The notes under the pieces are model-generated. The model searched no databases. It was given only the letters and a program-made list of their open reading frames with translations, and was not told the origin of the DNA. Positions 1 to 7,034 of a DNA stretch of 8,531 nucleotides are shown here, one piece after another. The translations under genes were made by a program, and so were the position numbers. Origin of the DNA: Thermodesulfobacteriota bacterium (GTDB taxonomy: Bacteria; Desulfobacterota; Desulfobacteria; Desulfobacterales; RPRI01); the NCBI GenBank assembly GCA_030836965.1, contig JAUPLM010000198.1, positions 1 to 8,531 on the forward strand, written 5' to 3'. Position 1 is the stretch's first letter; the number at the start of each line of letters is the position of its first letter.

Positions 1-611
1 TTATTTGCCGATTCAAGATCGGGAAGTTCACCTATCGTCAGAAGATCCTCTTCATGTTCCACAAATATATCAACGTCATTGACATGAATAAAGCTTCTCC
101 CCAGCACCCTGGGCATTTTCGGGTTAACCTGCGCTATGACAAGATCGGCTGATGAAGCCGCCGCCTGGGTTATATCCACGGAAACGCCGAGGCTCATCCA
201 CCCGAAATCATCAGGCGGAGATACCTGGATAAGAGCCACATGAATAGGAAGAAGCCTGCTTTTGAACAGGCGAGGAATCGCTGAAAGGTTTATCGGAGTA
301 ATAAAACGTATATTTCTTGCAAGACCCCTGGACTTGGCCGATCCCAGATAAAACGACCTGATGTTCAGGCTCTGGGTTTTTGTTTTGTTGGCTATGAGGG
401 TAAGCGGAGTGGTTTCAAGAGTAAGGAGGCGCACGATTTCGATGTCGGTAAAATTATCCGAACTTTCCGACAGAACCCTCACAAGATGCTGGGGTTCTCC
501 GCAGGAGGAACCTATAAATACCCTCCTGCCCGGTTTGATAAGACTTATCGCTTCAGCGGCGCTTCGCTTGTTTTCAACATATTTATCAGCCCAGTATTTT
601 GAAATCGCCAT
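1..611 (-). CDS. Acetyl-CoA hydrolase/transferase family protein, N-terminal part (runs off left edge)
   Basis: The visible 203 codons match the N-terminal domain of the acetyl-CoA hydrolase / 4-hydroxybutyrate CoA-transferase family, whose members move CoA between short-chain acids or hydrolyse acetyl-CoA in the cytoplasm. Family-typical stretches are VFIGSSCGEPQHLV (residues 31-44), LPIHVALIQVSPPDDFGWMSLG (121-142, written here as a run only for its key residues SPPD and G137), and VNPKMPRVLGRSFIH (162-176). The GEPQ form and overall wording resemble the longer version fused to a C-terminal GNAT acetyltransferase domain, but that part and the catalytic Glu lie outside the window, so the fusion is inference. 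The start is ATG at 609-611, with a GAGAGG ribosome-binding site (616-621) four bases upstream. It is divergent from the dctP-like gene. No internal stop or frameshift was seen. Confidence 0.85.
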   Translation of the reverse strand, partial: MAISKYWADKYVENKRSAAEAISLIKPGRRVFIGSSCGEPQHLVRVLSESSDNFTDIEIVRLLTLETTPLTLIANKTKTQSLNIRSFYLGSAKSRGLARNIRFITPINLSAIPRLFKSRLLPIHVALIQVSPPDDFGWMSLGVSVDITQAAASSADLVIAQVNPKMPRVLGRSFIHVNDVDIFVEHEEDLLTIGELPDLESAN

Positions 612-615
612 AAAG

Positions 616-643
616 CCTCTCTATGCGGATAAAATGATTTATA
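616..643 (-). promoter_or_regulatory. Candidate extended -10 promoter and RBS of the CoA-transferase gene
   Basis: On the minus strand TGATATAAA (plus positions 638-646) fits an extended -10 element (TG, one base, TATAAA). A GAGAGG Shine-Dalgarno sequence at 616-621 lies between it and the ATG at 611, giving a leader of about 20 nt. No good -35 hexamer is present, which an extended -10 can tolerate. Inferred from sequence only. Confidence 0.35.
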
Positions 644-668
644 TCACTTCGCAAAAAGTCCGAAACCC

Positions 669-759
669 GTCAGTCCCGTAAAATCGGGAGTCCGGAACCG
701 GATGAAAAAACCGCATAGCGCTATCGCTTCACCGGGTGCCCCGCTTTCGCCGGAACGAC
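669..759. repeat. REP-like inverted-repeat element
   Basis: Two arms of about 27-30 bp are imperfect inverted copies of one unit. The left arm starts GTCAGTCCCG at 669. The right arm, read on the minus strand from 759, starts GTCGTTCCGG. Each arm is a small hairpin itself: TCCCG 674-678 with CGGGA 685-689 on the left, and a CCGGCGAAAGCGGG core on the right. The centre holds the perfect 10-bp palindrome ATAGCGCTAT (715-724). The unit resembles the dispersed GTCATTCCCGCGAAAGCGGGAATCC-type palindromes that are frequent in many proteobacterial and related genomes. It lies between two divergent genes and has no coding potential. Whether other copies exist cannot be seen from this window. Confidence 0.6.
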
Positions 760-772
760 ATAAAAGAGATAA

Positions 773-824
773 TTTGCACTTTTACCGGAATGCCGATTTT
801 AATCGGATAGAACTAAGGTGCAAA
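773..824. other. Stem-loop with nested hairpin in the divergent spacer
   Basis: TTTGCAC (773-779) pairs perfectly with GTGCAAA (818-824), and inside it CCGA (793-796) can pair with TCGG (803-806). This is just right of the REP-like element and about 80 bp upstream of the promoter for the solute-binding protein gene. It could be a decayed second palindrome or a regulator-binding site. No known operator was recognised. Confidence 0.35.
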
Positions 825-902
825 GCAGATAACAAATAAATACACCATATATCAGGATATTATTTCAAGTCAACAGGTTCCGGAAAAACCGATAATCTTT
901 CC

Positions 903-931
903 TTGACAGACATTTTTCTTTTAACTATATC
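903..931 (+). promoter_or_regulatory. Sigma-70-type promoter for the TRAP solute-binding protein gene
   Basis: A perfect -35 hexamer TTGACA (903-908) is followed after 17 bp by TATATC (926-931), four of six matches to the -10 consensus. This is the best promoter-like match in the spacer and would give a leader of roughly 105 nt before the ATG at 1044. Confidence 0.6.
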
Positions 932-970
932 ACTTATCTAAATGCTCTTACTGCTCAATTTATAACCAAT

Positions 971-1023
971 AAGGTGTGCTTGCCGAAGCGTACCAGGTAA
1001 AGGCGATAAAAAGCACCTACCTT
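971..1023 (+). promoter_or_regulatory. Leader hairpin upstream of the TRAP solute-binding protein gene
   Basis: AAGGTGTGCTT (971-981) can pair with AAGCAC-ACCTT (1011-1016 and 1019-1023) across a two-base bulge, enclosing a 29-nt loop. The stem ends about six bases before the AAGGAGG ribosome-binding site (1029-1035). The position suggests an effect on mRNA stability or translation initiation. It does not match a riboswitch class that I recognise. Confidence 0.35.
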
Positions 1024-1043
1024 TAATTAAGGAGGAACAGAAA

Positions 1044-2171
1044 ATGAAGACAGTTGAACAAAAGACTTCAATTCAAAGACGTTCATTTTTAAAGAAGGCC
1101 GGAACCGGCATAATTGCCGGAGTCGGCCTTGCCGCCGGTGTGGGTGTAGCAGCCCCAGCAGTTCACGCCGAACCCACTATCCGCTGGCGCCTCGCATCCA
1201 GCTTCCCCAAATCACTGGACGCTCTTCTGGGACCCGCTGAAGTATTTGCCAGGATGATGGGCGCAATGTCCGGCGGCAAGTTCATGATCTCCGTTCACGC
1301 GGCCGGTGAACTTGTCCCAGCCTTCGGCGTACTCGACGCAGTTCAGAACAATACAGTCGAGTGCTGCCATACCGCGCCTTATTACTTTTTCGGCAAGGAT
1401 GATGCCTTTGCTATCGGCACGGCCATCCCATTCGGTCTCAACTCGCGCCAGATGACTGCATGGATGTATGAAGGCAACGGCCTTACACTGATGCGTGAGT
1501 TCTTAAAGAACTACAACATAATTAACTTTCCTATGGGAAATACAAACGCGCAGATGGGCGGCTGGTACCGGAAGGAAATAAAATCCGTGGCCGACCTGAA
1601 GGGTCTCAAGATGCGCACAGCCGGAATCGCCGGAAAAGTTCAGGAGAGACTCGGTGTGGTGACTCAAAGCATTCCGCCGGGAGAGATTTACACTTCGCTG
1701 GAGAAAGGCACGATCGATGCAGTTGAGTTTGTAGGTCCTTATGACGACTACAAACTGGGATTTTATAAAGTGGCGCCCAACTATTACTATCCCGGCTGGT
1801 GGGAAGGAAGCGCTCAGACCGACCTTTACATAAATATCAAAGCCTACGAGGCGCTTCCTGCCGATTATAAGGCTATGATCGAGACTGCAGCAGCGTACGC
1901 ACACATCGTGATGCAGACCACTTATGACGCCAAAAACCCTGTCGCACTGAAGCAGCTGGTGGCAGCCGGCGCCAAACTGCACCGGTTCCCTAAAGACGTC
2001 ATGGAAGCAGCTTTCAGGGAATCCATGGCGTTATACGGTGAAATCTCCGCAAAGAATCCCCGGTTTAAAAAGATATATGATGACTACATCAAATTCCGGG
2101 CCGACGCCAACATGTGGTTCCGTTTCGCTGAAGCCGGTTTCGACGACTTTATGCAGGCGCAGAAACTTTAA
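1044..2171 (+). CDS. TRAP transporter solute-binding protein, TakP/FcbT1 type, Tat-exported
   Basis: This 375-residue periplasmic receptor belongs to the DctP superfamily, in the TakP / mannitol-chloroaromatic (FcbT1) group, and delivers an organic anion to a sodium-driven TRAP permease. It opens with a twin-arginine signal: QRRSFLK at 11-17, a hydrophobic stretch to about 38, and likely cleavage after AVHA (39-42). The mature part follows TakP closely from WRLASSFPKSLD (48-59) through GELVP, ECCHTAPYYFFGKD and YYYPGWWEG (247-255). Expected ligand-site positions by family analogy are Gln170, Arg191 in LKMRTAG, and Glu228 in EFVGPYDD. TakP as I recall it has Trp after that Glu, while this protein has Phe229. 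TakP binds 2-oxo acids such as pyruvate with sodium, so a 2-oxo acid is a reasonable but unproven substrate. The start is supported by AAGGAGG at 1029-1035, eight bases upstream. The permease genes lie downstream in the opposite orientation. Confidence 0.93.
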   Translation: MKTVEQKTSIQRRSFLKKAGTGIIAGVGLAAGVGVAAPAVHAEPTIRWRLASSFPKSLDALLGPAEVFARMMGAMSGGKFMISVHAAGELVPAFGVLDAVQNNTVECCHTAPYYFFGKDDAFAIGTAIPFGLNSRQMTAWMYEGNGLTLMREFLKNYNIINFPMGNTNAQMGGWYRKEIKSVADLKGLKMRTAGIAGKVQERLGVVTQSIPPGEIYTSLEKGTIDAVEFVGPYDDYKLGFYKVAPNYYYPGWWEGSAQTDLYINIKAYEALPADYKAMIETAAAYAHIVMQTTYDAKNPVALKQLVAAGAKLHRFPKDVMEAAFRESMALYGEISAKNPRFKKIYDDYIKFRADANMWFRFAEAGFDDFMQAQKL

Positions 2172-2190
2172 GCACTTCTCCATGCAGATA

Positions 2191-2225
2191 AAAACCCCGC
2201 CGGCTCAAGCCGCGCGGGGTTTTTA
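2191..2225. terminator. Bidirectional intrinsic terminator between convergent genes
   Basis: AAAACCCCG-C-CGGC (2191-2204) pairs with GCCG-CG-CGGGGTTTT (2209-2224) around a TCAA loop, with one or two unpaired bases in the stem. It has a run of T on the plus-strand side and a run of A on the other, so it can stop transcripts from both the solute-binding protein gene (ending 2171) and the permease gene (ending 2245). Confidence 0.9.
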
Positions 2226-2244
2226 TTTGCATGATCAGCCCTGC

Positions 2245-4035
2245 CTATTTTTTCTTGGCATCCTGTTCAATCGCCCGCATGACGGCTTCCATCGGATCTT
2301 CTTCCTGTGATCCGCCGGGAGCTTCCTGAGCGGCCTTGTCGTTTGATGTTTCAGGCAAGAGAGCCTTCGCCGGCTCCTCCTCTGTCTGACCGTAATCCGG
2401 GGGTTCGGCTTCGATTATCATTGTTTCCAGATTAACTTCCGGCGCCTTATCAATACCGCTTGTAACGATAGACGGGAAAGAGATGACCAATGCAAGCATG
2501 ATTACCTGAAGAGAAATAAAGACAATCGAACCCTTGTATATCTGTGCCGTAGTAACTGCCTCGATACGCTTGTTGGTAACCTTGTCTGTATAGGCAAATC
2601 TGGGCGCAACGCTTCTGAGATAGAAGAGGGAGAAACCAAAAGGCGGCGACAGGAACGATGTCTGAAGGTTCATAGCGATAACCACTCCGAACCAGACCAG
2701 ATCTATGCCCATCTTGTTTGCCACCGGCATCAGGAGGGGTATGACGATAAAAGCGATTTCGAAGAAGTCGATAAAACATCCTAGCACGAACACAAGAATG
2801 TTCACTGCAATCAAAAATCCCAGTTGACCGCCCGGCAGTTTGTCAAACAGATGCTCTACCCAGATATGGCCGTCTGCGGCGTTAAAGGTAAAACTGAAGA
2901 AGGTTGCTCCTATCAGAATGAATATGACGAAGCAGGTAAGTTTCGCAGTTTGATCCAATGCCTGCTTGAGAAGACTTAAATTAAGCCTGCGCCGTGAAAC
3001 TGCCATTATAAGAGCGCCCGTTGCGCCCATTGCCCCGCCTTCCGTAGGTGTTGCCACTCCGATGAAAATGGTCCCGAGAACAAGGAAAATCAATACCAGC
3101 GGCGGAAGCAGCACAAAGACTACGCGCTCCGTGAGCCTCGACAGCAGCTTTAATCGCAACCAGCGGTTGGCCAGGGAGAGCGCCAGCGCGACGAAGGCCG
3201 CAGCGGTTACTGATATGGTGAGGACTTCATCCATCGGCGCCTTGCCTTCGCGCCCGACCACCGGATTGATGATTCCTTCATGAAGGGCCGCCCATATGAA
3301 GGCGGCTGCCGTCGAGATTATCAATAATACGAGCAGAGAGCGATGACCGCTCGAGCCGTTTTCTTCTTTGTAAATGCACGCTTCCGGAGGCAATGCGGGC
3401 ACCCAGCCCGGCCGGAATATGGCAAGAGCGATAATAAACAACGAAAAAAAGCCAACCAGTATAAGGCCGGGAACAACCGCTCCGGCGTACATATCGCCTA
3501 CTGAGCGTCCCAGCTGGTCGGCCATGACGATCAGGACAAGCGAAGGCGGAATGATCTGTGCCAGCGTGCCGGAGGCTGTTATAACTCCTGTAGCGATACT
3601 TCTGTTGTAGCCGTAGCGGAGCATTATAGGCAGAGAAATGAGGCCCATTGAGATCACCGCCGCCGCTATCACGCCTGTGGTTGCGGCGAGCAGCGCGCCG
3701 ACAAAGATCGTAGCCAGCGCGAGGCCTCCGCGCAGCGGGCCGAATACCTGTCCGATCGTTTCCAGCAAATCTTCCGCCATGCCGCTTCGTTCTAGAACGA
3801 TGCCCATGAAGGTGAAGAAAGGAACGGCCAGCAGAGTTTCGTTCTGCATTATGCCGAATATCCTGAGCGGAAGCGCCTGGAAGAGAGTTTGAGGGAACAG
3901 GCCGGCTTCCATTCCTATCAGCCCGAAAGTAAGCCCGGTGGCCACCAGGCTGAAGGCTACCGGAAATCCTGAAAGAAGGAAAAACAGCAGGCCTGCAAAC
4001 AGCAGGGGAACGAAGTTATGTGAGATAAATTCCAT
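2245..4035 (-). CDS. TRAP transporter large permease subunit, long DctM (FcbT3 type)
   Basis: This is the 596-residue membrane subunit that carries solute with sodium across the inner membrane, taking it from a TRAP binding protein. DctM hallmarks include VPFFTFMGIVLERSGMAEDL (71-90), GALLAATTGVIAAAVISMG (113-131), ASGTLAQIIPPSLVLIVMAD (154-173), GVATPTEGGAMGA (326-338) and LQTSFLSPPFGFSLFYLR (457-474). Typical DctM proteins have about 430 residues. The extra length comes from an insert at about 215-300, containing two further hydrophobic segments (233-252, 270-289), and from a charged, acidic tail after the last membrane segment (about 530-596). The gene starts directly after the small-subunit stop (TAA then ATG at 4035), with GGAG at 4045-4048 as ribosome-binding site, so the two are translationally coupled. 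Its end faces the binding-protein gene across a shared terminator. Confidence 0.93.
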   Translation of the reverse strand: MEFISHNFVPLLFAGLLFFLLSGFPVAFSLVATGLTFGLIGMEAGLFPQTLFQALPLRIFGIMQNETLLAVPFFTFMGIVLERSGMAEDLLETIGQVFGPLRGGLALATIFVGALLAATTGVIAAAVISMGLISLPIMLRYGYNRSIATGVITASGTLAQIIPPSLVLIVMADQLGRSVGDMYAGAVVPGLILVGFFSLFIIALAIFRPGWVPALPPEACIYKEENGSSGHRSLLVLLIISTAAAFIWAALHEGIINPVVGREGKAPMDEVLTISVTAAAFVALALSLANRWLRLKLLSRLTERVVFVLLPPLVLIFLVLGTIFIGVATPTEGGAMGATGALIMAVSRRRLNLSLLKQALDQTAKLTCFVIFILIGATFFSFTFNAADGHIWVEHLFDKLPGGQLGFLIAVNILVFVLGCFIDFFEIAFIVIPLLMPVANKMGIDLVWFGVVIAMNLQTSFLSPPFGFSLFYLRSVAPRFAYTDKVTNKRIEAVTTAQIYKGSIVFISLQVIMLALVISFPSIVTSGIDKAPEVNLETMIIEAEPPDYGQTEEEPAKALLPETSNDKAAQEAPGGSQEEDPMEAVMRAIEQDAKKK

Positions 4036-4623
4036 TTAACTTGTCTCCAGAGCGGATTTATCGGATTCATTTTTTCCGGAAGATTGCTTTTCCTCCTGAA
4101 CGTGGGCTAGCGGATCAGGTATCAGACCGCGCAGGAATGCAAAGCGCTTGATAAGTTCGGAAATGCTTTGAAGCAGCAGCAGGATCATGCCGGACGGCAG
4201 CAAAAGGTAAGCCGGCCACCGGATGAGTCCTCCGGCGTTTTGCGACATCTCTCCGCTTTGCCAGGCATTGAAGAAGAGCGGCCACGACATCCGGATAAGG
4301 ATCACGCAGAAGGGCAGCAGAAATACAATGATGCCGATGATATCGATCCATGACCGCGCCCTCGGAGTGAGGCGGCTGGAAACAAAATCAATGCGCACAT
4401 GGATATTCTTCAGGAAGACATAACCGGCGCCTAGAAGAAAAACGCCGGAAAAGAGATACCACTGCATGTCGATGAGGGCGTTGGAACCTACGCGAAAAGC
4501 CTTGCGAGCGATGGCGTTTCCGGCACTGAGAAAGACCGCCACCAGGATAAGCCACATTATGATCCTGCCGGTATATTCGTTGAGCGCGTCAACCATGCCT
4601 GATAGTTTAAGCAGTAATTTCAT
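4036..4623 (-). CDS. TRAP transporter small permease subunit, DctQ (FcbT2 type)
   Basis: This is a 195-residue small membrane subunit that partners the large permease. Four membrane segments are visible, at about 21-39, 53-72, 93-112 and 137-157. Family signatures are MQWYLFSGVFLLGAGYVFL (53-71), NIHVRIDF (73-80) and WQSGEMSQNAGGLIRWP (121-137), which point to the mannitol/chloroaromatic TRAP group, the same group as the binding protein. The C-terminal tail after about 165 is hydrophilic and probably cytoplasmic. The start at 4623 has a GGAGG ribosome-binding site (4628-4632) four bases away. It is the first gene of a two-gene dctQM unit, with the large subunit adjoining it without a gap. The binding-protein gene is not part of this unit. 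Confidence 0.9.
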   Translation of the reverse strand: MKLLLKLSGMVDALNEYTGRIIMWLILVAVFLSAGNAIARKAFRVGSNALIDMQWYLFSGVFLLGAGYVFLKNIHVRIDFVSSRLTPRARSWIDIIGIIVFLLPFCVILIRMSWPLFFNAWQSGEMSQNAGGLIRWPAYLLLPSGMILLLLQSISELIKRFAFLRGLIPDPLAHVQEEKQSSGKNESDKSALETS

Positions 4624-4663
4624 ACAACCTCCAACACAAGTATATTGCCTTTTGGCGGAGGGG

Positions 4664-4692
4664 TGTAATCAAAAAAATCCTGCATGTCAATC
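4664..4692 (-). promoter_or_regulatory. Weak candidate promoter for dctQM
   Basis: Reading the minus strand, TTGACA (plus 4687-4692) is followed after 17 bases by TACACC, which is a poor -10. It lies about 40 bp upstream of the small-permease start. No clear terminator separates this unit from recD2 upstream, so read-through from recD2 is also possible. Confidence 0.3.
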
Positions 4693-4740
4693 AAATTTGT
4701 CGCCATTCGGGCTGGATCCTGCTGCTTAATAATTTTCCCC

Positions 4741-4837
4741 TCAGCCTTTTTACTCCCGGTCTTTGCCTTTTATCCGTTATTTTTTACTCTGCGGTTTTTT
4801 TACTTTTTCAACTTTTCCCTCTTGCCTCCAACTTTTC
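4741..4837. repeat. Low-complexity spacer with short repeats, overlapping the 3' end of recD2
   Basis: The plus strand has three copies of TTTTTACT (4747-4754, 4781-4788, 4797-4804) and two of CAACTTTTC (4809-4817, 4829-4837). The 14-mer TCAGCCTTTTTACT at 4741-4754 recurs exactly at 7177-7190, in the spacer on the other side of recD2. The right part of this stretch encodes the last residues of RecD2. Confidence 0.6.
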
Positions 4838-7033
4838 ACCTAAACCTCTTTTAAGCCTTTCTTTCAGATACGTATATCTTTTTTGCGTTCTGTTATTATT
4901 GATTCCGATTGCGAGAGCTTTCTTTGTTCCCACCATAACCACAAGTTTCCGGCCTCTTGTGAGCGCTGTATAAATAAGGTTGCGCTGGAGAAGCATATAG
5001 TGCTGCGTATGAACCGGCATAACAATGGCCGGATATTCGGAGCCCTGTGACTTGTGAACCGAGACGGCATATGACAGGATGATATCATCAAGTTCATTAA
5101 AATCGTATTCAACATGCCGTCCTTCGAAAGAGACGATCATCTTCTGATCCCCGGAATCTATCGACTTTATCCGCCCGATATCGCCGTTATAAACATCCTT
5201 TTCATAATTATTTCTTACCTGCATGACCTTATCGCCTGTTTTATATTTTTTTTCCCCGCGCACCAGCGAGACATCAGCCGGATTGAGCGCCTCCTGCAAA
5301 ACATCATTAAGAGCGGAAGAGCCGAGAACTCCCCTGTGCATGGGGGTCAGCACCTGAATCTCATCGATTGCGTCCAGGCCGAAGCGCTTCGGAATGCGCT
5401 CTGTTACAAGCTCTCTGATTATTTCAATTATCCTTTCCGGATTCTCCTGCTCGATGAAATAAAAATCGCCCTCTTTTTCATCCGCCTTCGAAAGAGGCAT
5501 TTCTCCGCCGTTTATCCTGTGGGCGTTGATCACGATAAGGCTCTCTTTTGCCTGTCGGAAGATCTCGGTGAGAACAACAACCGGAAGAATGCCCGATTCG
5601 ATTACATCACTTAAAACATTACCGGCTCCCACCGAAGGAAGCTGATTGACATCTCCGACAAGAATCAAGACCGCATCCGGAGGCACCGCTTTTAACATGC
5701 TGAACATGAGAAGAGTGTCTATCATGGAGGCTTCATCAATAATCAGGAGATCGCACTCAAGGGGATTTTTTTCATTTCTCTGAAACCCTCCCTTTTCAGG
5801 ATTGTATTCGAGCATCCTGTGAATTGTTTTCGCGCCATACCCTGTAGCCTCGGTCATCCGTTTTGCAGCTCTCCCGGTAGGCGCGGCAAGAAGGATCTTT
5901 ATCCCGAGCTTCTTAAATATATTTATGATGGCGTTAATTATTGTTGTCTTGCCGGTGCCGGGCCCTCCGGTGATTACCAGCGCTTTTTCGTCCAGCGCGC
6001 TCCGGACGGCCGAAACCTGTTTTCCGGCAAGGGTGATGGAGAGCCGGCGCTGTATCCATTCAATTGCCTTGTCCGGAGCGACATCCCTGAAAGATTTCGC
6101 CGAACCGACGATATTTTCCATCAGTTTTGATATCCCGGATTCACAGTAATGATATTTAGCGAGAAAGACGCCCTTTCTTTCCTCTCCGGGTCTTTGAATA
6201 TCTTCTCCGAGATCTTCAATTACTATCTGACCCGAAGCTGCGGCCGCCTCAATACCTTTTTTCACATCATCCGTTTCAACATCAAGCATTGCCGCGCAGT
6301 TTTCTACAAGAGCCGGCAACGGGTAATAAACATGCCCCTCTTCAGAGAGCGTAAAAAGGACATATACTATTCCCGATTCGATTCTCTCTTTCGATTCTTT
6401 CGAAAAACCGAGCTTCGCGCCGATCCCGTCTGCGGTTATAAATCCTATCCCTGATATATCGACAGCAAGGCGGTACGGGTTTTCCTTCATAACCGCCGTA
6501 GCCCTGTTTCCGTACTTTCTGAAAATTTTCACGGCGTAACCGGCGCCGAGGCCGTAAGCATGGAGAAAAAGCATGAGATTGCGGATCTCTTTCTGCTCAT
6601 CCCAAGCTTTTTTTATCATGGAAATCCGCTTCTCTCCTATTCCTTCAACCGAAGAGAGCCTGCCCGTATCATTTTCTATTATGTGAAGAGTTTTTATTCC
6701 GAATTTTTTGACTATCCGTTCCGCCATGACGGGCCCGATGCCCTTTACTATCCCGGAACCGAGATACTTTTCTATGCCGGCTGGACTTTCGGGAGCTGCG
6801 CTTGTAAATTCCGAGACTTTGAACTGCTCGCCGAATTTAGGATGCCTTGCCCATTCACCCTTCATCGTGAGCGTTTCACCCGGAACAGGAGAAATAAGAT
6901 TTCCTACAACGGTCACCGGCTCTTTTTTCCCCGGGACTATTACTTTCGCGACCGTATAACCGGTCTCTTCGCTTGTGTATGTTATCTTATCTATCCGTCC
7001 GGTTAAAAGAATGGTATCTGGTTTCTGGTTCAT
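4808..7033 (-). CDS. recD2: RecD2-type SF1B DNA helicase (RecD/TraA family)
   Basis: This ATP-driven 5'-3' DNA helicase of the RecD2 type works without RecB and RecC in DNA repair. Numbering from the start at 7033 (741 residues), it has an N-terminal OB-like region (8-80), helix-hairpin-helix repeats around GIVKGIGPVMAERI (94-107) and VEGIGEKRI (129-137), then the helicase motors. Motif I is GGPGTGKTT (356-364), Ia AAPTGRAAKRM (383-393), II LIIDEAS (430-436), III LVGDVNQLPSVGAG (458-471), IV EIFRQA (490-495), V VSVHKSQGSEYP (657-668) and VI LIYTALTRGRK (686-696). All appear intact, and the length is normal for RecD2 (roughly 700-800). An ATG at 7063 would add ten residues, but these are encoded by the intergenic heptad array, so ATG 7033 is preferred even though no strong ribosome-binding site precedes either. 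The last residues (about EKLEARGKS) lie in repeat-like sequence and look like an extension past the usual end. Confidence 0.93.
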   Translation of the reverse strand: MNQKPDTILLTGRIDKITYTSEETGYTVAKVIVPGKKEPVTVVGNLISPVPGETLTMKGEWARHPKFGEQFKVSEFTSAAPESPAGIEKYLGSGIVKGIGPVMAERIVKKFGIKTLHIIENDTGRLSSVEGIGEKRISMIKKAWDEQKEIRNLMLFLHAYGLGAGYAVKIFRKYGNRATAVMKENPYRLAVDISGIGFITADGIGAKLGFSKESKERIESGIVYVLFTLSEEGHVYYPLPALVENCAAMLDVETDDVKKGIEAAAASGQIVIEDLGEDIQRPGEERKGVFLAKYHYCESGISKLMENIVGSAKSFRDVAPDKAIEWIQRRLSITLAGKQVSAVRSALDEKALVITGGPGTGKTTIINAIINIFKKLGIKILLAAPTGRAAKRMTEATGYGAKTIHRMLEYNPEKGGFQRNEKNPLECDLLIIDEASMIDTLLMFSMLKAVPPDAVLILVGDVNQLPSVGAGNVLSDVIESGILPVVVLTEIFRQAKESLIVINAHRINGGEMPLSKADEKEGDFYFIEQENPERIIEIIRELVTERIPKRFGLDAIDEIQVLTPMHRGVLGSSALNDVLQEALNPADVSLVRGEKKYKTGDKVMQVRNNYEKDVYNGDIGRIKSIDSGDQKMIVSFEGRHVEYDFNELDDIILSYAVSVHKSQGSEYPAIVMPVHTQHYMLLQRNLIYTALTRGRKLVVMVGTKKALAIGINNNRTQKRYTYLKERLKRGLGEKLEARGKS

Positions 7034-7034
7034 A

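Noticed and set aside
361..681. 106-residue plus-strand open frame
   Set aside because: It is antisense to the CoA-transferase gene and extends into non-coding sequence. No ribosome-binding site was seen.
971..1023. Known riboswitch in the dctP leader
   Set aside because: The stem and loop do not show the conserved bases of c-di-GMP, glycine or other classes I can recall.
1503..1982. 159-residue open frame on the minus strand inside the solute-binding protein gene
   Set aside because: It is fully antisense to a clear TRAP binding protein, has no recognisable domain, and looks like a shadow of its codon use.
4670..4710. Sigma-54 promoter upstream of dctQM (TGGC...TTGA on the minus strand)
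   Set aside because: The -12 GC is missing at the required ten-base spacing after GG.
5114..5614. 166-residue plus-strand open frame inside recD2
   Set aside because: It overlaps conserved helicase motifs on the other strand and its translation resembles no family.
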